Positions 1-7,589 are shown, numbered from the stretch's first letter. The stretch is 13,908 nucleotides of DNA from CAZYXO01 sp964651315 (GCA_964651315.1 CAZYXO010000025.1:1-13908), one strand, 5' to 3'. Made by a program: numbers and translations. Notes: generated from the sequence alone by a model not told the origin.

Positions 1-622
1 AATCTGGTGCTGTTGTATTCATTGGTATTCCTGCTTCTGTCCACGCTGCTAGTACGGCTTCACCTCCAGTTAATTGTGGCACTTGCCCTGCATATACAAA
101 CACTTTACTATTTACTTTATTTCCATCGCTTAATGTTGTATCATAATCTAACCACATTCTTATTGTAAATGTTTTTGTTTCATTTCCTGTTAAAGTTCCA
201 TATTTTATTATTCTTGATTCATAAGCATTTGTAGATGCTGTATATGAATCATTTGTATTTAACATAGTAGTACTTCCATCTACATCTACTTTAATATGTT
301 CACTTCCTATATAATCACTTGCTACTGCTCCATCAATATTTAATAAATCCATTGTTACTATATAAGGTACATTATCTGTACAATTATTAACTACTGTCAT
401 TGTATATGGTGTATTTGTTAATCCTTCTTCATCTGTTTGTGGTAATGCATCTATTAAACTAATAGCACTACTTTCACTAGATTTTGTTATACTTATACAT
501 TTTGCTAATACTGCATTATAATCACTTTGTGATATTGTTAGTAACCAATATGCATATGATATACCTACTACTAATAATAACCCAATACATGATAAAATTG
601 CTATCCTTATTTTTTTATTCAT
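1..622 (-). CDS. Secreted surface protein, camelysin/TasA-like, N-terminal part (runs off left edge)
   Basis: An open frame runs from an ATG at 622 to the left edge: 207 codons and no stop, so the C-terminus is missing. Residues 1-4 are MNKK, residues 5-25 are a hydrophobic segment, and then comes a YAYW motif, the layout of SipW-type signal peptides on CalY/TasA-like proteins. The mature part is rich in Thr, Asn, Ser and Val and low in Lys, as expected for an exported beta-sandwich; it has Cys at residues 42 and about 80, and a TFTIRMWLDYD strand near 155. Such proteins are common surface or matrix components in gut Bacilli; a specific function cannot be given. GAGAAGAG, 5 nt before the ATG, is a modest ribosome-binding site. 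The gene stands apart from ylbE, with 342 bp of non-coding DNA between them. The identification rests on overall pattern, not on a catalytic motif. Confidence 0.72.
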   Translation of the reverse strand, partial: MNKKIRIAILSCIGLLLVVGISYAYWLLTISQSDYNAVLAKCISITKSSESSAISLIDALPQTDEEGLTNTPYTMTVVNNCTDNVPYIVTMDLLNIDGAVASDYIGSEHIKVDVDGSTTMLNTNDSYTASTNAYESRIIKYGTLTGNETKTFTIRMWLDYDTTLSDGNKVNSKVFVYAGQVPQLTGGEAVLAAWTEAGIPMNTTAPD

Positions 623-654
623 AAACTCTTCTCTACTTTCTACTATAATTTTAC

Positions 655-705
655 TATAAAATAAAATAATAATAAAGTATAAATTTATTATTATTTTATT
701 TTATA
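655..705. repeat. 22-bp perfect inverted repeat, 7-nt loop
   Basis: Bases 655-676 and 684-705 are exact reverse complements, made only of A and T, separated by GTATAAA. In a minus-strand transcript from the candidate promoter at 714-741 this would be a long all-AU hairpin in the 5' leader, ending about 30 nt before the surface-protein start. It could be a leader hairpin, an operator or a recombination site. No T-tract follows, so it is not a standard terminator. Simple AT composition makes chance palindromes likelier here, but 22 of 22 pairs is well beyond the other hairpins in the window. Confidence 0.8.
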
Positions 706-713
706 TGTAAAAA

Positions 714-741
714 AGTATAAAAATTATTTTATGTTAAACAA
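714..741 (-). promoter_or_regulatory. Possible promoter for surface-protein gene
   Basis: Read on the minus strand, TTGTTT, 16 bp, then TATACT resembles a sigma-A promoter (3/6 and 5/6 matches). Transcription would start near 707 and give a leader of about 85 nt containing the 22-bp inverted repeat. In DNA this AT-rich a match of this quality could arise by chance. Confidence 0.35.
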
Positions 742-872
742 AATACTGCATATAATGGAATAGATTTTATATTATTATTCATATCAAAATTATTAGTAGT
801 TATTTTTATTACATAAGTGGATTAAATTTATCTTGCACCTATATTAGTACATTTTTTTAAAAAGCAACATTA

Positions 873-917
873 TTTCACGTTTTTGATACACTTTTATATC
901 TCAACTTTCACGTTTTT
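873..917. repeat. Two direct repeats 33 bp apart
   Basis: TTTCACGTTTTT occurs at 873-884 and again at 906-917. Read on the minus strand, the copy at 873 continues as GTGAAATAAT, which fits an extended -10 element (TG, one base, AATAAT at 869-874). The layout resembles the 32-bp arrays at 2944-3039 and 8284-8362 but has two copies, 33-bp spacing and a weaker core. The nearest gene it could serve is the surface-protein gene about 250 bp away. Confidence 0.5.
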
Positions 918-964
918 TATTAATTTATAAGTATAAATTCTATACTAAAAATATTTGTAGAGTT

Positions 965-1186
965 TTATTTTAAAGCAGTTATTATATTACTTGCCATATC
1001 TATACTATCTATAGCATTACTTATTTTATCTGTTACTCTTAATTTATATTTAACTTTCATTGATTCAATATATTTTTTATAATTATCCGGATTACGATTT
1101 AAGTATTTAAACCATTCACTATTTTCTTTTAAATAGCCAAACATCTTTGGATCTTTTTTAATTGTTATTAATAATTCTGTAGTCAT
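965..1186 (-). CDS. ylbE: YlbE-like small protein
   Basis: The product is 73 residues, matching the usual short length of the YlbE-like family. Two family patterns are visible: an N-terminal EWFKYLNRNP segment (residues 24-33), like the W-Y/F-x-x-L-x-R-x-P motif, and a C-terminal IDMASNIITAL helix (62-72), like the conserved VEMAS-x-L-x-x-L end. The ATG at 1186 is chosen because it sits 6 nt after a GAGG ribosome-binding site and one base after the ylbD stop; an upstream ATG in the same frame would overlap ylbD deeply. The function of YlbE is not established. The ylbD-ylbE order is the same as in Bacillus subtilis, which supports both calls. No membrane segment or signal peptide is present. 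Confidence 0.75.
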   Translation of the reverse strand: MTTELLITIKKDPKMFGYLKENSEWFKYLNRNPDNYKKYIESMKVKYKLRVTDKISNAIDSIDMASNIITALK

Positions 1187-1187
1187 A

Positions 1188-1553
1188 TTAATCCTCGAAA
1201 AACTTATTAAGTGGTCTTGGTGCTTTAGGAGTTTTAGCAATACCACCAACATTAGTCGCTGTTTTATTAGTGATTTCCCCTACTATTCCTAATGCTTTTT
1301 GAGCATTATTTATATGTTTTTGAATAGAATCAATATCAATATTTTTAACTATATTAGAAATAGTATCTAAACTAGATTTAATAGTAGATGGATCACTTCT
1401 ATCTCCCATATAATTAGTCCATATACTATCATTTTCTCCATATATATCATATATTTCATAAAATTTTTGCCATGTCATTTTACCATTTCTAACATATGAC
1501 TCTAATTCTGGTTTATTACGAACAAAATTCTTAAATTCATCTTTCTTAGACAT
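1188..1553 (-). CDS. ylbD: YlbD-like protein (putative coat-protein family)
   Basis: The 121-residue product opens with KKDEFKNFVRNKPELESYVRNG followed by TWQKFYEIYDIYGEND (residues 27-42), the typical YlbD pattern of an EFK-x-FV-x-x-x-P-x-L helix and a TWQ-x-(F/L)YE segment. After residue 60 it is a low-complexity helical stretch, then a Pro/Ala/Lys-rich tail ending NKFFED. In Bacillus subtilis YlbD is listed as a putative spore-coat protein; nothing here shows sporulation, so the role is probably more general and is unknown. The ATG has a strong AGGTGAT site 5 nt upstream, but that site lies in the 3' arm of a 10-bp hairpin followed by six T residues (1554-1593), so expression may be attenuated. 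ylbE follows after one base. Confidence 0.78.
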   Translation of the reverse strand: MSKKDEFKNFVRNKPELESYVRNGKMTWQKFYEIYDIYGENDSIWTNYMGDRSDPSTIKSSLDTISNIVKNIDIDSIQKHINNAQKALGIVGEITNKTATNVGGIAKTPKAPRPLNKFFED

Positions 1554-1593
1554 AAAAAATCACCTATAATATCTTATGTATTAATAAGTGATT
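1554..1593 (-). terminator. Hairpin plus T-tract: ATPase terminator that also holds the ylbD ribosome-binding site
   Basis: On the minus strand AATCACTTAT (1584-1593) pairs with ATAGGTGATT (1558-1567) to form a 10-bp stem with one T-G wobble and a 16-nt loop. The stem runs into six T residues (1554-1559) just before the ylbD ATG. It starts 8 bases after the ATPase stop, so it can end that transcript. The AGGTGAT ribosome-binding site of ylbD is in the 3' arm and would be masked when the stem forms. A smaller CTTAT/ATAAG hairpin could compete with it. Confidence 0.55.
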
Positions 1594-1601
1594 TATTTCT
1601 G

Positions 1602-2936
1602 TTATTTTTCTTTTAAATATCTTTTTAATAAGAATGTTAAAAAATATGGAAACGTATAAAATTTATTATTATAGCCAATATTTTTATAACATAATTTAAT
1701 GCCATATTTAATATCTTTATATTTATTGTTATCTATTAAATTATTTAAAGATATTGTTGAATTATCATTTGCTTTTACTTCCAGTGGAATTAAACTATCT
1801 TTATCTCTTAAAAAGAAATCCATTTCTATTGTACTTTTCTCATTTTTATAAAAATATAATAAGTATCCTTGTTTAACTAGCATATCAGCAATAATGTTTT
1901 CATATATTGCACCTTTATATGTATTAAAATTTTGATTATTTCTTAAATCCTCTTGTGCTTCTTCATCGATAGATCCAATTAATAATCCTGTATCACTAAA
2001 ATACAATTTATAATTATTTGGATTATAATTTCCTTTAAGAGGTAATTCTAGTTTATCCAAACAATAACAAGTATTAATTATTCCAGCATTATTTAACCAC
2101 TCAACTGTTCCAATATATTCTCTATTTCGAGCATTTTTTTCCACTTTAGATATTTGAAATTTTTTATTTTCTTTTCCTAAAAATACTGGTATTCTTCTGT
2201 ATACATTAAGTATTTTCCCTTGATCTAAACCTGAAGCATATTTTGTAATATCTTCTTCATAATCCAAAAGAATCTGTTTTTGCATTTTTAATGTTCCACT
2301 AAAATTATTATTATTAATAAACAAATATACTATTGCTGGCATTCCACCAATAATCATATATTCTTTAAAGTTTTCAAACATTACTGATAATTCGGTATTA
2401 TTAAATGGAATTAAATTAATCATATGATTATATAAATCTTCTATTTGATTATCTTTATAACCTTTTGCCCATAAAAATTCTTCAAAATCAAGAGAATACA
2501 TATCATAATCTTCTTTATTACCAACACTATTTGATTCAATTTCTTTATAATTTATTCCCATTAAAGATCCCGAACAAATTACATCAAAACGTTTATCTTC
2601 ATTAAATGCTTTTAAGGAAGTAGCACAATTTATACAATCTTGTATTTCATCAAAAAATATTAATGTTTCATTTGGTATAAATAGAAGATTTGGATTTCTT
2701 AAAGAAATATTTTTAATTATTGTGTCCACTGAAAAACCATCATCAAAAATATCTTTATATTGTTTTTGTAATACGAAATTTATTTCAATAAAATATTTAT
2801 AATTGTTTTTTGCAAAATGCCTTATTGATTCTGTTTTACCAATTTGTCGTGGTCCTTTCACAATTAAAGGCATTTTATTCTTATTATTTTTCCATTCAAC
2901 CAAATAATTATCTATTTTTCTTTTTAATCTTTCCAT
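1602..2936 (-). CDS. AAA family ATPase with DUF4143 nuclease-like C-terminus
   Basis: The product is 444 residues, normal for the AAA_14/DUF4143 family. The Walker A motif is GPRQIGKT (residues 28-35) and Walker B is LIFFDEIQ (92-99), so ATP binding and hydrolysis look intact. The C-terminal part carries YENIIADML (about 343-351), then EMDFFLRD and PLEVKA (about 369-389), the E-D-ExK pattern of the restriction-like fold seen in DUF4143 proteins. The family is very common and often multicopy in gut Bacillota, Bacteroidota and spirochaetes; its substrate is not known and catalysis by the C-terminal fold has not been generally shown. The ATG has CGGAG 7 nt upstream and a good promoter overlapping three 32-bp repeats. 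It sits directly after parC in the same direction and is probably an accessory gene placed between core genes. No signal peptide or membrane segment is present. Confidence 0.85.
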   Translation of the reverse strand: MERLKRKIDNYLVEWKNNKNKMPLIVKGPRQIGKTESIRHFAKNNYKYFIEINFVLQKQYKDIFDDGFSVDTIIKNISLRNPNLLFIPNETLIFFDEIQDCINCATSLKAFNEDKRFDVICSGSLMGINYKEIESNSVGNKEDYDMYSLDFEEFLWAKGYKDNQIEDLYNHMINLIPFNNTELSVMFENFKEYMIIGGMPAIVYLFINNNNFSGTLKMQKQILLDYEEDITKYASGLDQGKILNVYRRIPVFLGKENKKFQISKVEKNARNREYIGTVEWLNNAGIINTCYCLDKLELPLKGNYNPNNYKLYFSDTGLLIGSIDEEAQEDLRNNQNFNTYKGAIYENIIADMLVKQGYLLYFYKNEKSTIEMDFFLRDKDSLIPLEVKANDNSTISLNNLIDNNKYKDIKYGIKLCYKNIGYNNKFYTFPYFLTFLLKRYLKEK

Positions 2937-2943
2937 TTTAATT

Positions 2944-3039
2944 CTCCGTTCAAATACATTTTATCACAAAATTCCAATTGTTTCAACACTATTTTTCACA
3001 AAATTCCAGTCGTTTTTAAGCATTTTTTCACAAAATTCC
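2944..3039. repeat. Three direct repeats of a 32-bp unit upstream of the DUF4143 ATPase
   Basis: GGAATTTTGTGA (minus strand) occurs three times without a mismatch, at 3039-3028, 3007-2996 and 2975-2964, so the period is exactly 32 bp. The rest of each unit is partly conserved: an A-rich hexamer after GTGA (AAAAAT, AAAATA, TAAAAT) and a TTxAAAAC-like stretch that falls at the -35 distance from the next unit. The copy nearest the gene contains the best promoter. The array begins 3 bases after the parC stop codon. It is too short and too regular for CRISPR: there are no unique spacers. Confidence 0.9.
2958..2986 (-). promoter_or_regulatory. Promoter of the DUF4143 ATPase, within repeat array
   Basis: On the minus strand TTGAAA (2981-2986), exactly 17 bp, then TAAAAT (2958-2963), with TG one base before the -10, give an extended -10 sigma-A promoter. 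Transcription would start near 2951, leaving about 15 nt including the CGGAG ribosome-binding site. The perfectly repeated GGAATTTTGTGA fills the spacer next to the -10, where a bound protein would block RNA polymerase. Confidence 0.65.
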
Positions 3040-3041
3040 GA

Positions 3042-5546
3042 TTACATTTTAAAATCATTTAAGAAGTCATCCATACTTATTTGTCCACTTTCTTTTTTTT
3101 CAACTTCAATAACTTCTTCTTTTTCAATTTCTTCATTACTTTGTTTTTTATTATTAAGTGATTCTTTTTCACTTTTTTTAAATACATTATCTACTTTATC
3201 TTTAAATATAACTGAACCATTACTTGATATATCCATTATTGGTATTTCACTATTTTTTATTTCTTTGATATCTGTATCTATTTTATAACTAATAATATCT
3301 CTTGTAAGAGTATTAAAAGCATTTATTACATTATAAGTAACTGTTTTATTTTTTTTCATAACTAAGTTACCTTTTTTTGCTCTACTAATAATTGCAAGTT
3401 CACTTATTTTAACTCTTTTACCTGTTAAATGATCAGTAAATACATTAATATATTCATCATTATTATCAATAGATATATTACTTACTACTTCATCATCTTT
3501 TAAGTTTATTCCTTTTACACCAGATGCTTTTATACCTATTACTGGTATTTCACTTTCTTTAAAACGTAAATAATAACCATTTCTTGTAATAAATATATTA
3601 TCTTCTTTACTAAGTGAAACACTTAATAATTTATCATTTTCTTTTAATTTCATACATACCATAGGACGTGAATATCTTGTTACTTCAAAATCTATTAAAT
3701 TACATCTTTTAATCATACCTAATTTAGTAGCAAGTGTAATTATTTTATTTTGTTTATTATATGAAATAGAATTAATTACTGTTTCTTCTGTTGAAAGCAT
3801 TATAATATTATTAATGTGTTTTCCTAATTCTTTCCATTTTACTTCTGGTATAGTATGAACTGGAATATATAAGTAATTACCTAAATTAGTAAATACAAGT
3901 AAATTATCTAGTGTTGTTAATTCATAGATATTTTTAACATAATCACCTGGTTTTAGTAAAGTTTCTTCATCTTTATTATAACTTTTCATTGGTACTCTTT
4001 TTATATAACCATCATTTGTTACAACAACTATTACATTTTCTTTACTTATTAAATCTGTTGTATCTAATTTAATTTCAGTTATTTCATCAACTATTTTTGT
4101 TTTTCTAGGTGTTGCATATTCTTCTTTTATTTTTTTTAGTTCATGTTTCATAACAGCTTTTAATTTTTCTTCATCGCATAATATTGATTCTAAAGCTTCA
4201 ATAAATTTAAGTAAATCTGCTCTTTCATTTTGAAGTGCTACTACATCAGTATTAGTTAAACGATATAATTGTAAGGTAACAATTGCATCTGCTTGTATTT
4301 TTGTAAAGTTAAATGTTGTAACTAAGTTATCAATAGCATCACTTTTATTTTTACTTGCTCTTATTACTTTTATTACTTCATCTAAAATAGAAATCATTTT
4401 TAAGAATCCATCAACTATATGTAATCTATTTTTATAAGTATTTAAATCAAATTCAGTTCTTGAAGTTATCACTTCTTTTTGAAATTCAATATAAGCATCA
4501 AGTATTTCCACTATTCCTAAAGTCATTGGTCTTCTATTTACAATTGATACCATATTATAGTTATATGATATTTGTAATTCAGTATTTTTAAGTAAGTAAT
4601 TAATAATTATTTCTTTATTAGCATTTGTTTTTAGATCTATTACGATTCTTAAACCTTCTTTATCTGTTTCATCTCTTACTTCAGCAATTCCATCTATTTT
4701 TTTATCAATTCTAATATCATCTATTTTTTTAACTAATAAGGCTTTATTAACATCAAAAGGTATTTCATCAATTATAATTTGCTCTTTACCTTTTTCTTTT
4801 TTATATTCGTATTTACTTTTAACTATTACTTTACCTTTACCTGTTTTAAAAGCATCGATGATACCAGCTTTTCCTTCAACAATTCCTCCTGTTGGAAAAT
4901 CCGGACCTTTTACTATTTCTAATATTGAATCGAAATGACAATTTGGTGAATCGATTCTTTTAATTGTTGCATCGATTATTTCTCCTAAATTATGTGGTGG
5001 GATATTTGTTGCATATCCAGCACTTATTCCATTTGCTCCATTTACTAAGAGATTGGGGAATTTTGCTGGTAATACTGTTGGTTCTAATTCTGTATCATCA
5101 AAATTAGGGGCCCATTTAACAGTATTTTTATCAATATCTTTTAACATTTCATTAGTTATTTTTTCAAGTCTTGCTTCGGTATAACGATATGCAGCAGGTG
5201 GATCTCCATCCATTGAACCATTATTTCCTTGAACAAAAACATAAGTTGTATTTTGTTTCCACCACTGACTCATTCTAATTAATGCTTCATAAATAGATGA
5301 ATCCCCATGAGGGTGGTAATTACCCATAACATTACCAACAGTTTTCGCACATTTTCTTGTTGGTTTATCATAAGTATTATGATCCTTATGCATACAATAT
5401 AAAATTCTTCTTTGAACTGGTTTCAATCCATCCCGAACGTCAGGTATTGCTCGGTCTTGAATAATTGTTTTTGCATATCTTCCAAAACGATCTCCCATTA
5501 TTTCTTCTAGGGCATAATCATGTATTCTTGTTATAATATCTTCCAT
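3042..5546 (-). CDS. parC: DNA topoisomerase IV subunit A
   Basis: The 834-residue product is the breakage-reunion subunit of topoisomerase IV, which with ParE unlinks daughter chromosomes. The N-terminal winged-helix part has PDVRDGLKPVQRRIL (35-49) and the quinolone-determining region YHPHGDSSIYEALIRM (77-92) with Ser83, Ser84 and Glu87, the usual unmutated residues. The catalytic tyrosine is Tyr122 in AAYRYTEAR. Residues about 360-480 form the coiled-coil and gate, and the rest is a beta-pinwheel C-terminal domain with no GyrA-box QRRGGKG, which favours ParC over GyrA. The last 45 residues are a charged Lys/Glu linker ending in GQISMDDFLNDF. Its AGGTGA site overlaps the parE stop codon 11 bp upstream, showing a parE-parC operon. 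No terminator hairpin is seen after the stop, where the 32-bp repeat array begins. Confidence 0.95.
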   Translation of the reverse strand: MEDIITRIHDYALEEIMGDRFGRYAKTIIQDRAIPDVRDGLKPVQRRILYCMHKDHNTYDKPTRKCAKTVGNVMGNYHPHGDSSIYEALIRMSQWWKQNTTYVFVQGNNGSMDGDPPAAYRYTEARLEKITNEMLKDIDKNTVKWAPNFDDTELEPTVLPAKFPNLLVNGANGISAGYATNIPPHNLGEIIDATIKRIDSPNCHFDSILEIVKGPDFPTGGIVEGKAGIIDAFKTGKGKVIVKSKYEYKKEKGKEQIIIDEIPFDVNKALLVKKIDDIRIDKKIDGIAEVRDETDKEGLRIVIDLKTNANKEIIINYLLKNTELQISYNYNMVSIVNRRPMTLGIVEILDAYIEFQKEVITSRTEFDLNTYKNRLHIVDGFLKMISILDEVIKVIRASKNKSDAIDNLVTTFNFTKIQADAIVTLQLYRLTNTDVVALQNERADLLKFIEALESILCDEEKLKAVMKHELKKIKEEYATPRKTKIVDEITEIKLDTTDLISKENVIVVVTNDGYIKRVPMKSYNKDEETLLKPGDYVKNIYELTTLDNLLVFTNLGNYLYIPVHTIPEVKWKELGKHINNIIMLSTEETVINSISYNKQNKIITLATKLGMIKRCNLIDFEVTRYSRPMVCMKLKENDKLLSVSLSKEDNIFITRNGYYLRFKESEIPVIGIKASGVKGINLKDDEVVSNISIDNNDEYINVFTDHLTGKRVKISELAIISRAKKGNLVMKKNKTVTYNVINAFNTLTRDIISYKIDTDIKEIKNSEIPIMDISSNGSVIFKDKVDNVFKKSEKESLNNKKQSNEEIEKEEVIEVEKKESGQISMDDFLNDFKM

Positions 5547-5557
5547 TTTTCAGTCAC

Positions 5558-7468
5558 CTATTTCCCTACTCTAAAATTATCTTCCATTGTGAATTCAACA
5601 TTTTCATTAATCCAAATTTTTCTTGGTTCAACTTTATCTCCCATTAAAACACTTACTCTTTTTTCGGCAAGAGATGCATCATTAATATTTATTTTAATTA
5701 AATTTCTAGTATTTGGATCCATTGTTGTTTCCCATAATTGCTGAGAATTCATTTCCCCTAATCCTTTAAATCTTTTTAAGAGTGGTTTACCACTATTTTC
5801 TCTCATAATTCTTTTTAAATCATCATCAGTATAAGCGTAGAATTTCTTTTTCGGATAATCTACTTCATATAATGGTGGAAGAGCAATAAATAGTTTTCCT
5901 GTTTCAATTAAAGGTCGCATAAAACGATAGAAGAATGTTATTAAAAGTATTTGAATATGAGCTCCATCATCATCAGCATCAGTCATAATTATTACTTTAT
6001 TATAATTTGATTCTTCAGCATCAAAACTATTTCCAAGTCCTGCTCCGATTGTATATATCATTGTATTTATTTCTTCATTTTTTAAAATATCGTCCATATT
6101 TGCTTTTTCGGTATTAATTACTTTTCCCCGTAAAGGTAAAATAGCTTGGAACTTACGATCTCTACCACCTTTAGCAGAACCACCAGCACTATCTCCTTCG
6201 ACTAAGAAAAGTTCATTTATTTTCGGATTTTTACTATGAGCAGGAGATAATTTTCCAGATAAATTTTTCTCTATTTTACTTTTATTTTTTCCATTTCTTG
6301 CTTCTTCTCTCGCTTTTCTTGCTGCTTCTCTAGCAAGTTTGGACTTTTGGGCTTTTTCAATAATTGTTAATGCTATTTCTTTATTTTCTTCTAAGAAGAA
6401 TTTTAAATTATCATAAACAACACTATCGGTTATACTTCTTGCTTCTGGTGTACCTAATTTTCCTTTTGTTTGGCCTTCAAATTGCAATTTATTTTCTGGT
6501 ATTTTTAAATTAATTACTGCACTTAAACCTTCACGTAAATCAGATCCATCAAATACACTATCTTTACCTTTACCAATATTATTATTTTTAACATAATCAT
6601 TGAATGCTTTTGTTATTCCAGTTTTAAAACCAACTTCATGACTTCCGCCATCTACTGTTTTAATATTATTAACAAATGACAATATTTGTTCATTATATGT
6701 ATCTGTATATTGAAGGGCTATTTCAACTTCAATTTTTTCTTTTGTTCCTGTAAAATTAATTACTTTATGTAATGCTTTTTTATCTTCATTGATATATTCA
6801 ACAAAACTCACAAGTCCATTATCATAATGATATTCTACTTCTTTTTTATCTGCTTCATCTATTACAATAACAGTTAATCCAGAAAGTAAAAATGCACTTT
6901 CTTGCATTCTTTCACATATTGTTGTATATGAAAAATTAACTGTACTAAATATCTCTGGATCAGGATAAAATGTTACAGATGTTCCTGTTTTATTTGTTTT
7001 ACCAACAGTTTTTAAAGGACTTTTAACATGTCCACCATTTTCAAAACTAATTGTACTAATAAGTCCATCACGACATATTGTTACTTCCATATATTTTGAT
7101 AAAGCATTTACGACACTTGCACCTACTCCATGAAGTCCACCTGATACTTTATATCCTGATTCACTAAATTTACCACCAGCATGAAGTATCGTATAAATTA
7201 CTTCTGGAGTTGATTTCCCACTTTCATGTTTTCCGATAGGAACTCCACGTCCATTATCACTTACTGTCACACTTCCATCTTTATTTATAACTATTTTTAT
7301 TACATTTCCAAAACCATTTATTACTTCATCGATTGAATTATCAACGATTTCCCATACTAAATGATGTAGTCCACGTCTATCTGTACTACCAATATACATA
7401 CCAGGTCTTTTTCTTACTGCTTCAAGACCTTCTAATATCTTTATTGATGATTCATCATATTTTACCAT
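5558..7468 (-). CDS. parE: DNA topoisomerase IV subunit B
   Basis: The 636-residue product is the ATPase subunit of topoisomerase IV. The GHKL ATPase has the catalytic Glu40 in WEIVDNSIDE, DNGRGVP (71-77) and GGLHGVGASVVNALS (110-124); the QTKGKLG loop with Lys335 contacts ATP. The TOPRIM domain has EGDSAGGSAKGGRDR (424-438) and the metal-binding DADDD (497-501), followed by RFKGLGEMN (566-574) and QLWETTMDP. DGAHIQILLITFFYRFMRP and the C-terminal ENVEFTMED are ParE-type rather than GyrB-type, and parC is immediately downstream. The ATG has GGTGAT 5 nt upstream. A promoter with a perfect TATAAT lies at 7487-7515, so the predicted leader is only about 12 nt. Length and motifs are complete; nothing is missing. 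Confidence 0.95.
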   Translation of the reverse strand: MVKYDESSIKILEGLEAVRKRPGMYIGSTDRRGLHHLVWEIVDNSIDEVINGFGNVIKIVINKDGSVTVSDNGRGVPIGKHESGKSTPEVIYTILHAGGKFSESGYKVSGGLHGVGASVVNALSKYMEVTICRDGLISTISFENGGHVKSPLKTVGKTNKTGTSVTFYPDPEIFSTVNFSYTTICERMQESAFLLSGLTVIVIDEADKKEVEYHYDNGLVSFVEYINEDKKALHKVINFTGTKEKIEVEIALQYTDTYNEQILSFVNNIKTVDGGSHEVGFKTGITKAFNDYVKNNNIGKGKDSVFDGSDLREGLSAVINLKIPENKLQFEGQTKGKLGTPEARSITDSVVYDNLKFFLEENKEIALTIIEKAQKSKLAREAARKAREEARNGKNKSKIEKNLSGKLSPAHSKNPKINELFLVEGDSAGGSAKGGRDRKFQAILPLRGKVINTEKANMDDILKNEEINTMIYTIGAGLGNSFDAEESNYNKVIIMTDADDDGAHIQILLITFFYRFMRPLIETGKLFIALPPLYEVDYPKKKFYAYTDDDLKRIMRENSGKPLLKRFKGLGEMNSQQLWETTMDPNTRNLIKININDASLAEKRVSVLMGDKVEPRKIWINENVEFTMEDNFRVGK

Positions 7469-7486
7469 TTCTTATCACCAATCATT

Positions 7487-7515
7487 ATTATAAAAGAAAA
7501 AAACTTGTTTAGCAA
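7487..7515 (-). promoter_or_regulatory. parE-parC promoter
   Basis: On the minus strand TTGCTA (7510-7515), 17 bp, then a consensus TATAAT (7487-7492) form a sigma-A promoter. Its -35 lies inside the hairpin of the mazF terminator and its spacer is the terminator T-tract. Transcription would start near 7480, right before the GGTGAT ribosome-binding site of parE. Confidence 0.65.
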
Positions 7516-7519
7516 GTTT
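7491..7519 (-). terminator. Intrinsic terminator of the mazEF operon
   Basis: On the minus strand AAACTTG (7513-7519) pairs with CAAGTTT (7501-7507) across a 5-nt loop. The stem is followed by a T-rich run (TTTTCTTTT), ending transcripts that come from the toxin-antitoxin pair before parE. The same bases hold the parE promoter. Confidence 0.65.
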
Positions 7520-7589
7520 AGTTTACAGTTATTTCTTCATTTTATACACTTAAAACACTATATTTCAATAATACTTTTTATTAAATCTA

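Larger units (their letters stand above)
623..964. other. Non-coding interval between the surface-protein gene and ylbE
   Basis: This 342-bp stretch has no convincing gene on either strand and is extremely AT-rich. It holds, from left to right, a 22-bp perfect inverted repeat, a possible promoter for the surface-protein gene, and two TTTCACGTTTTT direct repeats 33 bp apart; these are listed separately. The longest minus-strand reading frames are under 20 codons and lack a ribosome-binding site. I see no clear intrinsic terminator after ylbE; a 6-bp AGTATA/TATACT hairpin lies near 930-946 but has no T-tract. Confidence 0.7.

Noticed and set aside
729..782. 17-codon minus-strand frame (MNNNIKSIPLYAVFCLT)
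   Set aside because: No ribosome-binding site, too short, and overlaps the candidate promoter of the surface-protein gene.
1187..1252. 22-codon N-terminal extension of ylbE
   Set aside because: It overlaps the end of ylbD, while the ATG at 1186 has a GAGG site and matches family length.
2944..3039. CRISPR array
   Set aside because: The unit is only 32 bp in total with a 12-bp core and related, not unique, sequence between cores; no cas genes.
5520..5744. 74-codon plus-strand frame
   Set aside because: It lies opposite the parE-parC junction, whose frames carry all family motifs; no ribosome-binding site or recognisable domain.
5558..7468. GyrB instead of ParE
   Set aside because: The DGAHIQILLITFFYR and ENVEFTMED patterns and the adjacent ParC without a GyrA box favour topoisomerase IV.
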